DNA of 64,000 nt from Ligula intestinalis (taxonomy: Eukaryota; Platyhelminthes; Cestoda; Diphyllobothriidea; Diphyllobothriidae). The notes beneath the pieces were generated by a model, which did no database searches, was not told the DNA's origin, and saw only the letters and a program-made list of their open reading frames with translations. Below, piece after piece: positions 12,701-24,700 of the stretch. Both the position numbers and the translations under genes were made by a program. How positions within the stretch are numbered: position 1 is the first letter of the stretch; each line of letters begins with the position of its first letter. Where the stretch lies: positions 4,018,588 to 4,082,587 of the forward strand of contig JAYGXS010000003.1 of NCBI GenBank assembly GCA_036362985.1, written 5' to 3'.

Positions 12701-15700
12701 ACGAAAGAGTATCATTGTTTCGCACATGTCGGCATGTTAAACGAATTCTGGCGCGTACTGTAGTCATTCCAGGCAGCCAACATTTCCGGCAAAGACAATG
12801 GAGACTATAGCGACCGTTTCTGGCTCATTAGCCGTCATCAGACAGCCATACCCAGCTATGGGCTCCTTGTACTGTTGGTTTAGATCGAAAGATATTGACA
12901 CTGGTTGCTTAACGTGCACCTGTCGCTAATGGAAGTCCCTTGTCCCGCTCTCTATTGGATCATTTCTCGGGCCTCGCCAACAGCCGCACCCCTAAGGATT
13001 AATGGCCATCAACTTGAAGAAGTAGACAGCTTCAAATACCTCGGGGCGAGGCTGCTACCGAATGGGCAGAGCAAGGACGACATTGTCTCCCGTATCGATG
13101 CTGCTCGCTGGGTTTTCTCAACCCTTCGAAAGCGCCTATGGATCCGACGTGACATCTCCATCGCCACGAAGATTCGTGTATACCGTGCATCCATTCGGTC
13201 AGTCCTCTATGGATGTGAATGCTGGGCTGTGCGCGCTGAAGATGAGCGAAGACTGGAGGACTTTGACCACCAGTGCCTGAGGACGATCCTGCGAGTTAAG
13301 TATAGCGACTTCATCTCAAATGAGACAGTCCGCATCCGCTGCGATCGTATCAATAGGATATCTCAGGCCATTCAAGAAAGGCGACTGAGGTGGTTTTGAC
13401 ACGTTCTCCGTCGTCCGCCCTAAGAGCTTACCTATGCTGCCCTCGACCCGGCACCGCAGCCCACCTGGAAACGTCGAAGAGGAGGGCAACTGAAGACTTG
13501 GCTAGACACCGTCCGTCAAGACATGGAAGCAGTTCTTGGACCTTCTATCTTCGGCCTCCGTCGCTGGAGAAGGGACTGGGTGGAGCTTTCGAGATCCGCT
13601 GCCGCCAATCGCCACGCACGGAGAGGTACCGTTCGTGACATCATTGAAGCCGGCTAGATCAGGCATGATCACAGCAGTAACAAGTACAAGTACAGCCGCA
13701 CAGCGGCTAGTATTCGAGGAAGGTAGTTGGTCCAGGTTCTACCTATTTCCGGATTTTAACCGTAAGCCCAACACTAACTTTCTACCAATTAAACGTACCC
13801 TCCAATCCACATACCCAAAAACCAATCATCATATCTCAAGCGCTTATCCCAACCGCAGTCCCCTTGATAGTTGACGCACGACCACCTGAAACCAACATCG
13901 GGTATTCTCGACTGTACACATGAAGCGTGCACCTGCTTTCTTACCCTGTTATAGTGACGATGACTTCGTGTCATCTGCGAAAGGGGGCGGAGAGAGGGTA
14001 GGATTGGACATCTCCTCTCGTACTCTTTGTTCAGTTGGAACCTACTTGCATGTTTTAACTGCTAACCCTAAGCCTAGCACTAACCTTAAAACTAGCCCTC
14101 CTATCCATAACCTTTAAAACTAATATTCCTGTCCTTTACACTAATCCCGACTCCAGTCCCCTTGGATTTTCGGCGCACGGCCACCGGTAACCGTGCCTTC
14201 ACAAAAACCGTTGTTTGAGCTATATACCAGAAACTTACTTAGGAGTTTAACAAGTTTGTAGGTGCTAATGTCAAGTCTCCTAAAAAATCGTACTTTCCCA
14301 ATGTCCGTCGTTATTTAAAATCTCTAAGTCCACCCTCAGACATGTTTCTTTTTGTTTCTTTTTTTATTAACTTAACCAAAAACGGATGATCCTTCTGCTG
14401 GTAGGAGATTTACTTACTGTGCACTGTGAAGTGGATTCTGTTTATGATCTCTGTGCCCGTCGGTGCTCTGGAAGGGGTCCAAACCCCTCGTATCTTCTTC
14501 CGTATGCGTGTTGGTGCCATCTCATTTCCGAGTGCTTGGTCTTCATTCGTGACGTGTGCTTCCTATTCAGCTGCGTCACCATGGTCACTTAAAGACTGCA
14601 TGTTGCACCTCGATGTGCTTTCACGTGACTGGCTGCCTACCTGACAAATTGGTTCGGTCATTGCTGTGAATTTAACACTATGGCGCCTTCGATGCCATGG
14701 CTGTGGTTATCTTGCCCTTCGCGTGCAAGGTAAACATCTGTATTTAGTAATAACCCGTGTTACGGCAGGTTTGGGACCCACGTGAGTGGACGCCTTACTG
14801 GTCTCCCACTATTGTCCACGTGCCATGTGTCGTGGCACTGACACTCAGTACCAATTGGTGGAAATCGTCAAAAATGTTTTTTTAAAATCAATTATTACTA
14901 TCGAAGTGTGCGCTGTAAGTACTAACTAACTTCAACGTCCATACTCCATAGCGTGCGGATTTTCAATTACACTCGTCGAGAAAGAGCCTTCAAGAGTGCG
15001 TGTACTCCCAGTTCTGACTGCCCAGAGAGCAAAAAACCTCCGAATGTGGTGATCGCAGATGTGGTTGTGTATATTTTTACGATGGAGAAGATATTCCATC
15101 AGGGGTGGGTGTTCACCAGAAGTAGACTCAAAGTGGAAAACGTCTCGAACAGGCAACCAACTGCCAGGCCGAAGTCGGCCAAATACAGCGGCGGAAGCGG
15201 CGACGGAAAATGCGGGTAGATTTATACAGAACTGTTTCAGGTTTATTATGTCTTCATTCAGCCAATCCTCCCATCCCACCTCAGGTGACTGTTGCTGGTG
15301 GTGGGGGAGAAGCGAGTGAGGTCGAACGCATTTCTTTCCTCCCTGACAAACAATCTGACGCGGCTGAAGCTATCAGGGTGCGCTTAAAGCCGTGGCTTGC
15401 AAGGTTACCAACCAACTGCATAACTCGGACACCGCAGTCAGCCCAGTGTCTGTGTGTCTTGTGTGTGTGAAGTGGCTTACAGTGGGCTGATAGCCAGGCT
15501 GCAATGGCCCCTTCTTTGTGTTGCCTTTATGGCGCTTTCGCACACACGGGAGCCTACCTAGTGAGGTGTTCTGTTGGTACGCGTGTTGGGCGTTGGTCTG
15601 CCCCAGTCGCCTGCCCCCCCTCCACCTGCGTTCTACTTGAAATTTGTCTTGGCATCGTGTTCTGGTGTGGGAGTGGTCAGAAAGTGGGGTAGATTCTCCG

Positions 15701-18700
15701 CAAGTCTAGATTCATTATAATCCTGCGGGATTCACCGCGTTGTTTCAGTTTAAAAAGTCGTGTTGGCAAACAGCTGTTTTCGGTCATTCACTTCAGGCCG
15801 TTACAGTGACATGGAAAAATAGGCGACTAAAGCAGGCAGTTCGGTACAGCGGTAATATAGTTTTTGAGGTGGGGGGGGGGGGCTAATTAGTCATCTCGTG
15901 GTTCCCTCGTCTCCTGCGAGCCGGACTCAGCATGCCGAGGACATTGGGTTGTCTTGCGTGTGGAACGGGGGAGGGACGTTCCCACGATCTACGTCATACG
16001 CGCAGCGGGCTCTCTGTGACTGTGAGCAGCATGGTCGCACTGCGTGTTCTCTGCGGCTGTGTGTAGTATGGTTTCGGGCTGCGTAGCTTCTGACGTCGTG
16101 AGTTCTGACGTAGTGGCTTCTGGCGGTGTTTCAGTTTGCTGAAACTCGTGGTGGGCATCGTCGGAAGACACGGTCGAACTGTCGGAAGTACAAACAGGTG
16201 CTAGAGTAAAATGCAGATTGTCCATGGCTGGGTCTGGCAAATGGGTCAAAAGCACTTAGTGGAGCAGAAGTTAATCGGTGCCTCGGCACCTGCCATTCTC
16301 TGTCGCTGCGCAGATTGTGTATTAATTCAAACAGTAATAAGCGCACATCGATCTACTGGCTTCTCAAAGCAAGCAAGCTCCGTGTGGAGTAACGGAACTC
16401 ATTAAGAGACAACCAACTGCCAGGCCACTTTATAATTGCAGATAGAAGGTCGACAGAGACTGCGGGTAAGTTGATACAGGGCTGTTTTGTGTCCATTCGG
16501 CCTTCATTGCGCTAATACAGTGGAGTCCGGTTAATGTGGACACCTCCGTTCCAGGCCAAACTGTCCATATTAACCGGTTGTCCACATTAAGCGAACTGAC
16601 CCCAAACCAGTCGTTTCTACTATGGAGAAATTCCGTTCCTGGCCAACTGTCCACATTAAGTGGTTGTCCACATTAACCGTGTCCACATTAACCGGACTCC
16701 ACTGTAATAGCAATGAAAACCTTGTTGTGACCCGAAACACTGGCATACGACGACTAGCTACTGGCTGCTATAAAATGTCGCCTATAGATCATCTTCATGC
16801 AGAGGCTTCTGTTCTACCGGTCGCCCATCACAACACTCTCCGTAGCCAGCAGTTCTGGTGGAGTTGTTCGCAACCCGGCCATCCCAATCATCACTGTTAC
16901 ACCGCTCCCGAGCCCTGCCGCAACTTCCGGCCGTCTATTCGAGCACTCCACAAGGAAGCTGTTGCCTCGTCTCTTGCGGATCTACCTGTTGATAGCTCTG
17001 CCACCAAGACAGGCTTCCAGCGTCTCCACCAGAGAGTCGTTGTCGAGGAGAAACGAGGTTACCGTCCCCCGGTCCTTTTGGGTGGCTATCCACCTCCAAT
17101 TGCGGCCTCGGAACAACATCTCTCGAGGGTCACTCGCTGTACCCTGGTGCAGCTTCGCAGTGGCTACTGCATGCTCCTTCGCCATTACCAACACGGGCTC
17201 GACCCATCCATACCCGACTGCTGTCCCGACTGCGGCGTCTCGCCGCATGACTGCCGTCATCTGTTCGCCTGCAGTTCTCGGCCAGGCACCCACCACACTC
17301 CCGCGGACCTGTGGCTCAAGCCGGTCGAGGTCGCGGCTTTTGTCCGTCTCCCAACTACTCTCAGTTTGGATTCCGGCGGGGATTCCTGATCCAACTACGG
17401 GCTACGACACACACACACCTTTGACGATCCGAGAGGTTTTTAGGGCCTTGCCCATGTTCACGATTGCTAAGACACCTTATGGTGGGGCCGGCTAGATCAG
17501 TCATGATCGCAGCAGTCACAGCTACAATCAAGTAAGTAGGACATAAGCATCTCACTGAACTGAAGCCTATCAGTGCTTCTGTATTAACCTATCCGCATTC
17601 TCTAGACTTGGACAGTGGGGCGTACTGATTGACCGACTCGCACGTACCCAGTGTACATCTCACGAAGTCCTAGAACATGGTTCAATGTGCTGCTGCCTCT
17701 ACGTTTCCTTGGTGCTCTCCATGCTATCGATACCCCCCCTCCCTCTTGACAAAGTTTCCGTTGTGGCCTAAACGCTTTTCTGTGTTGTGCTTTTTTTTGC
17801 TTTCAGGAAGGCCGGAGTTACTTCTTCCATGCAGTTGCCCTCTTCCTCCTCTCCCAAGTCTTCACGATTCTCCATCAGCCCGAACTGATCCGCGTTCTGA
17901 CTGAGGCCATCCTGGTGGGTGATCTGGCCCTGCTCTGTCCTCCAGCCCCAGACTCCACTGACTCCACCGAGAATGTGGTGCTTCAGCTGCGAGCTGCTCA
18001 CCACGGTCGTAATGCAGCCAAGACCTCTCCAGCCGGTTCCCGACTGGTCAATTTCGTGCGCACCGCGGCCGAGTGTGACTCCGTCGTACGCTGTGTTATC
18101 GTGAAGATTGGTCTGGAGGCGGGTATTGCCAAGGCCACGGAGGCCATTTGCAATTACTCTAACGTAGCATCTGCCCAAGGCAAGAGCCCAAAGGTGTGTG
18201 CGTGTGTCTCCAAGCCTTTTATATATTGTTACACTCTGTAGATTATCATTTCTCTGTAGTTACTTACCTGGATATAGACCTGGTAGGCACGCATGCTAGG
18301 TTCCACGTCGAACCTAGGCTACGTAGGAACTCCGCCTTGGATCGGGTTGCTGTGACTTCTTGGTAACTCTTTGTGGATTTATTCCCATTCATTTTTCGAG
18401 GCATGAGAGCTTTTGCTGACTGGATTTTGCAGCAGAAGGGTTGCTTGTACTTGTTTCGGCTGCGATCACGACTGATATGGCTGGCCTCGATGATGTCCCG
18501 CACGGTACTTCTCCACGCTTCCCGATCCATGGCAGCAGGTCTAAACAGTTCAATCCATTCTCTTCGCCAAAGCTGGAGGTAGAATACCGAAGGTCTAAGG
18601 ACCCCTCCCATGTCCTGAATTGAGCCAGGTTTAGAGCTAACCCCCTGTTCGACCCGCTCAATTGGGTAATGGTGTCGGCTCGAGGGCAGAAATACTAAGC

Positions 18701-21700
18701 TCATGAAGTTGACGACGAAAAACGTCTCCAAACCACCTTAGTTGTCTTTAAGTGCCTTCCGTTCGACCACGCGACGCTTAGTCGTCTTTCTTGGATTGTC
18801 TCTGATATACTTGCGATGTTGGCACAGCGAGTGCGGATTATCTCATTTGACACGATGTCTGTGTACTCCACTCGAAGGATGGTTCTCAGACAGTGGTCTT
18901 CAAATATCTCAAGTTTTTTTTAAATCTTCTACGCGCATAGTCCAGCATTCACAGCCGTAGAGAAGGACAGACCAACCTTTGGGCTCCATGCACATCGGAT
19001 GTAGGATACCTAAGCACTCCACCCCTGGTCAGATTGCTGGAACTTTTTTGTGGATTTATTCCTTGTCACTCCTCGAGGAATGAGAGCTTTGGAAGAAGAT
19101 GCGGGCCTTTGCTAACTGAAATTTCAAGCAGCACGCTTAATTTCTTATTTCCACCGACGGGAGTGTCTTGTGCTCAGGTTGGTTGGTTGGTAGCCCTGGT
19201 TGGATCAGGGGTCCCCACCGGAGTCCAAACTGGGAGTAGTTGGGAGACGGAGAAAAGCCGTGACCTTAGCCGCCTTGAGCCAATGGTCCACGGGGGTGAG
19301 TTGGTTGCCTGACTAGGAGCTGCAGACGAAGAGATGCCGGCAGTCATGCGGCAAGACGCTGCAGTCAGGGCAGCAGTCGGCTGTGGTCGGGTCGAGCCGG
19401 TGTTGGTACTGACGAAGGAGCATGCAGTAGCCACTGCGTATTTGCGCCAGAGTACAGCGAGTGACCCTCGGGAGCTGTCGTTCCGTGGCCGCAATCGGAG
19501 GTGGATAGCCACCCAAAAGGACCGGGGGGTGGTAGCCGAATTTTTTGTCCACAACAGCTCTCTGGTGAAGACGCAGGAAGCCCGTCTTGATGGCAGAGCC
19601 ATCAGCGTGTGGATACGAGAGAGACGAGGCGACATCTGCCTTGTGGAGAGCTCGAATAGACGGCTGAACGTTGCGGCTAGGCTCAGGAGCGTGGCAACGA
19701 TGGTGATTCTGATGGCCAGGTTGTGAACAGGTCCACCAGAACTGCTGGCTGAGGAGTTTGTTGTGTGCGGCGACCGGCAGGACAGAAGTCTCCGCATGAA
19801 GGTTATCGATAGGCGTCATTTTATAGCAGTCTGTGATCGTGCGGAGGGCGCCGTTCTGTTCTGACTGAAGGCGGCGGAGGCTGGAGGAGCTGATTGTGGG
19901 AGATCGGACTGCTGCCGCGATGAATCTGTGCTCTGATCGTGGAGCGTTGTCTCCACCTGGTTAAAGGTGGACACTACATGCAAACGTCTGTCCTGCTGAC
20001 TGCAGCTGTCTACACAACGAGTGTGAAAGTGCTGCCGCCTGTGGGGCAGGGGTTACAACGGCATTGCAGAGCTCATCCATAACCTGTGTCAGCAAAAGAA
20101 GCATTAGGTCGAGTTGAACGCTTCAAAGCAAAATTTTCCAAAGAATTGCTGCTGTCTAAGGATGAATAAGTTGTCGCACCAACTGCAAGATGGACTGAAT
20201 GAATGTAGAATTCGCCCGAAGTAGACGGTATCAATTTACTCGTGTTTCCCCTCATCGCCTTCCGCCGCTTCGTTTATAACTTGGCCGACTTCGGCCTGGT
20301 AGGTGATTACCTGTTCGTGACCGTCGCCAGCCGTGTGAAGCTCGTTTGCTTCGGAAAGCTAGTAGATCGGTGCGCGCCTGTTCCTTTTTTGAATCAATAC
20401 CTGATCTGCAGCGATAGATAATGACTTGTGATGAGGTTCTGCTGGGCTTCGGTTCAATGAAATGCTTATCCTCTATCTGTTGAACCCAGTCTGTGGACTA
20501 TCCGAGGCATTACTGGAGTACATGTTTGTGTCGCCAGTCTATTACGACCCGCGCCTTGCAATTGCAACTATCACGAGCGCTGAGCTAGCCCGACTGTTGT
20601 CCCAAATGCCAGCACGAGAGAAGTCAATTGGCCATTGGGGAAGTGAATTCACCCAAAGCAAGTCAAGGCAAGTCTCTGCCAGTCAAGTAAGTCACTCTTA
20701 CAAAAAGGCCGCGGGTTATTTATTCAGTCCGCTGCATGAGTAGGTGTCGGCCACAGGGGACCCATCAGCTGTGGCGAAAATCGATAGCCACAGCGTGCGC
20801 TCTCTCGTGACAGCGGCGTGGAGCTGCACTCAGGGGCCTTTCTGTACGATGCGTAATCGTGGACATTTGCACATTCCCAGCACAGTCCCAGTTGCCAATA
20901 CAAGCGAACATGCGTGTCCCAGGAAGCAATTGAGAAGAAAAAGAAGACTCGATCGCTGCGATCAAGTCTTCTTCTCACAGTCTCAGTTGGTAGTCATGGC
21001 TATGGTAGGTTGAATGAATGAAGGCAGAATTAGTCCAAGACGGATTGTATCCATCTGCCCGCATTTTGTCCTGTCTGCATCCCACTCTCGATCTTGGCCT
21101 ATTCTTCAGTAATCCCCTAACTTCCGGTGCCCTCGGTAGTTTGTGTTGATCTGTGAAAGCTAATTGGATCATAAACTCGCCTTCCTAACCGTGATCTAGC
21201 CGGCAGAGGTTTTGGATGAGGAATGAATAGTTTTTCTATCCAAGATCTAGATCTAGTTGCCATTTAATCGAAAAAAGAACTCGACTAACCCACGCCTATC
21301 AGGCATCTTCATTCAATTTTGTTCAACAAGTAAGAGCCGCCTGCTGTTGAAGCACGGCTTGGAGTTTCTTTATTGCTGTCGAAAACCATCAATAATCAGT
21401 TGATCCTCCCATTATTTCCGAACCTTGCCTCGGAAAACTCGCACGCGCCCTTTTATTGCGCGCAAGCCTCACTTTCTCCTTTGCGTTTTCGGTAGGTTTA
21501 CTTCCAGACTCTCCCATCTCACCTATTATCAGGCCGCTTTTGTGTGATTCTATCATTGTTCATCTGTCGTAATTTACAGTAGTCATTTCAGGAAAAGGAG
21601 TCCTTCGGGAAAATGAGAAAATTTATTCTGTAAATTCTCGACACTGGGTCTCCAGGTCGTCGTCAGACTTGCGAAAACTGTTCCTTGCAAATGTTTCTCA

Positions 21701-24700
21701 AGTCTGAAGACAACCTGGGGATCCAGTGTCGAAAATTTACTGAATAGATATCCTCATTTTCCCAACATACGCCTTTCCTTGAATTAATATTGCTCGGGAC
21801 ACCTGCCTTCCAGTTTATACGAAACAATTACGATCGCAAAGTTTTGGTCGAGACTAGACAGTGGGAAGAGTCTGCTATTCGGTAATGTTTAACGCGAGAA
21901 GAGTTATCATTTCTCCACGAGTGCCGAAAACATAACATTTTGTTAAAGTCTGTGCGTGTGAGACCTGCCTGTAGATTTACCCTAGGGTATCAAATCGCAT
22001 CTCGGAATGGGAAAAGCGTTCTTGGAGCATGTATAGCAGATGCCTGTAATCGACTGCAAAAGTTCCATTTGGCCAAGGAACAACGCATGCAGGTTTACCG
22101 CAATAATCCCCCCCCTACACTTATTTTAATCCCTAGGTGAAACAATTGCCCATGTACCAGACATGGAAAGATGAAAGGAAAAGTAACTGTAGTCATCTCC
22201 ATCCAACGGAAATTTTATTTGAGATGTTGTCTCCATTGTTTGCTTATCAGTGTCACAGTAGGTTAGGATGTGTGTGGTGAGCCCTGCCGTACTCTAACTG
22301 TACGCTGAAATTACGGGCTGAGAATACTATCGCGGTGGGCAAAATACTATCGTAGGAGTGGTCATTGGGAGGCTGTTTAGCAGGTGGAAGGAGTCTAAAA
22401 GTGAAGCTTTTTTCCATCGCATGCGGTAGTTTGGGTCGGAGTACGCGGCCCAGGGTTTAGAAGTTCCTACATTTAACTCCCCACCCGTTACGTCCCGCCT
22501 TGACGTTCCAGACGCCGCAAGGTAATGTGAACTTGCACAATCCTGCACTATCTACCTTAAGGTCGACCGGCACCGACTTCACTTCAAGCCAAAAGTACGC
22601 CCACTGCATAAGCCCTCTGCGCACATTCGTCCTCCCTGCCCGTCAAGGTCACGTGCGTGCGTGCGTTCGGCTAGCCTGGCCAAGCACGATGCAGTTGATT
22701 GCAAGTTTTCTGCTATTGGCTGCTTTTTGTGTTTACGCGTTTGTGCGTAGCGACTAGTACCGGTAGGTCATGCGAATCGGTCTAATACTTGCGTTTATTG
22801 CAAGTTCTAGAATGTGCTGTCCGGCATTGAACTCTGAAACGTATTTTCGTCTTATTGGTTATTTTTCACCCAAGTTTCACCTGTTCAAGGACATTAGAAA
22901 TAGCACATGTTCAGTGACGCGTTCCATGCTATCAATCAAACCTTATTATTATTCGGGTCTATGCAACTGTGCATATTTCAGCAAAGAGCTTCCAATCCGT
23001 CCACAGGCAAATTATAGGTGTAAAGGAGACCTCCGTCCTTCAAGAAGAGAGGGAGAATGTTAACGGTTTACATTGTGGTAGCCCTTTGCCAAACTTGTAC
23101 GCATTTACAACTTTGCCATATTTTCATTTGTACATAACTGTCTAGACTAACTCTTGCCATTACGCGTTTCTGTAACTTGCATTTAGAACCTTTTGTTTAA
23201 GTTAGCACACAACCGTTTCCCGCTACACTAGAACTCGTTTTATGTTGATTCAATAGCGGACATTTTCTACCTTTTGGTCTTCTTCACTAAACGGGTTTGG
23301 CTTGACGTGTTATTAGCGTGGGATCGCATCATCGATTGCCTTTATCAATTAAAACATAAAAACCCTAAGTGACTGTCGGGCTAAACAGTTAGATCATGGT
23401 TTCTGTATTCCACTCGCCCGACACGTGAACCATCGAACTGGAGTACGGACCATTGACGGGCGACACATTGATGTTTGATGGGATATATGCAAAATTGTGT
23501 CGTTTGCCTATATTTCCTTTGATAAATTTGACTTGACTTTAACAGTAGACGGACGCTAATTGGTCGTCTTACGTTTTTTTTGTCCCCTTGTCCGTTGGGG
23601 CTCATTGTAGAAACTTTCCAGCAGCCGCAAAGCGACTAGTAATGTGGGCTGGGGCTCACTGTTTAGGGCGTTGGAGTTCTGCCTCAGGAGTCACCGGTTC
23701 GAGCTTCAGGGTTTGGGTAGGGTTGGTTGATGACGACTAATAAGCCAGAAATGTTCATTCCGATTCTCCCTCGTTCTTGTCGGCCTGCAATAATCGCTAC
23801 TGGTTGTGGCACAATGCTATCGACAGGCGCCCCTCTGCTATTCGCTGGGCGATCTACAGTTTTTCATTGGAAGTGAAAAGAGTTGAGGAAGCAGGATGAT
23901 ATCTTGGGATTCACAATCCCTAGGCCAATAGATCTGCCAGTGTTCTTCAACTAATGATACCCCCTAACTTCTAGTCAACTACTTTCACCCAAGCACACCT
24001 GAGTGCTTGGGAAGTCTGGTTAGGGCCAGTGTTGTGCAAGGCTTATAAAAAACCAGACTGAATACAAGTCACCGTTATTTGTGGCAATCAGTCGTACGCA
24101 TGTGAAAAAGTCTTAAGCAGAGGTCCACGCTATGTCCATTTTCGCGCCTAGATCTTCCCATTCGGTGCAGGAGAGGAAGAAAAATAAGTCTGCTACATAG
24201 CTGCCGATCTTTTCTATCAGGTGAAGGCAATTCTTACAGCCAAGAGCCTGACACCCTTGGAGTTATCGGCCAACAGTCGTTACTTGGTAGGGTGTCAGCT
24301 GAGCAGATAGCTCGGTCCTCTGTTGAGACAATGGTTAGACTGCGCTTTCAATTTTATGTGCTTGGGCACCACGTATGGCATAAATTACCTCCGAAGCTAA
24401 GGCTAGAAACGCGAACCTTTACGCTTTCTAAGCGCTCAGTGGAGTCTTGTCCGCGGACATGCATTAATAACCTGTAAACCACAAAACTGCTGTACGTTTG
24501 TGTGTAGTGTGAACGCTGAGGGACGTGTTTAGAGGAGTGGGACAGCAAGCCCCATGGAATGCATTGCCGCGCTAGGCGGTCGATCCACTTGGACTCCCTG
24601 TGACATTTAGCTTCACAAATCTGCGTTAACTTCGACGGCTACACCCTAGTGCCTCTCTTCTCTGACTGGCATATGAGGGCAAGCGGCATGAATCTCCCAA

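Larger units (their letters stand above)
21587..21783. mobile_element. 197-bp palindromic element made of two hammerhead-bearing ends
   Basis: The left and right halves are reverse complements over about 85 bases each around a short centre (about 21672-21698). Mirrored words include 'gggaaaatgag', 'cgacactgg' and 'cagactt'. Each half has a hammerhead-like core whose 3' tail points outward, the same layout as the PLE insertions at 33.1, 48.8 and 51.8 kb. No coding frame is present. Confidence 0.7.

Noticed and set aside
14040..14110. Interstitial telomere repeat
   Set aside because: Only one or two words resemble CTAACCC; no tandem array.
16797..17495. Second long open frame overlapping the Jockey-like copy
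   Set aside because: It is an out-of-frame shadow of the retrotransposon frame; the same shadow appears at 30559-31215 and 19174-19797.
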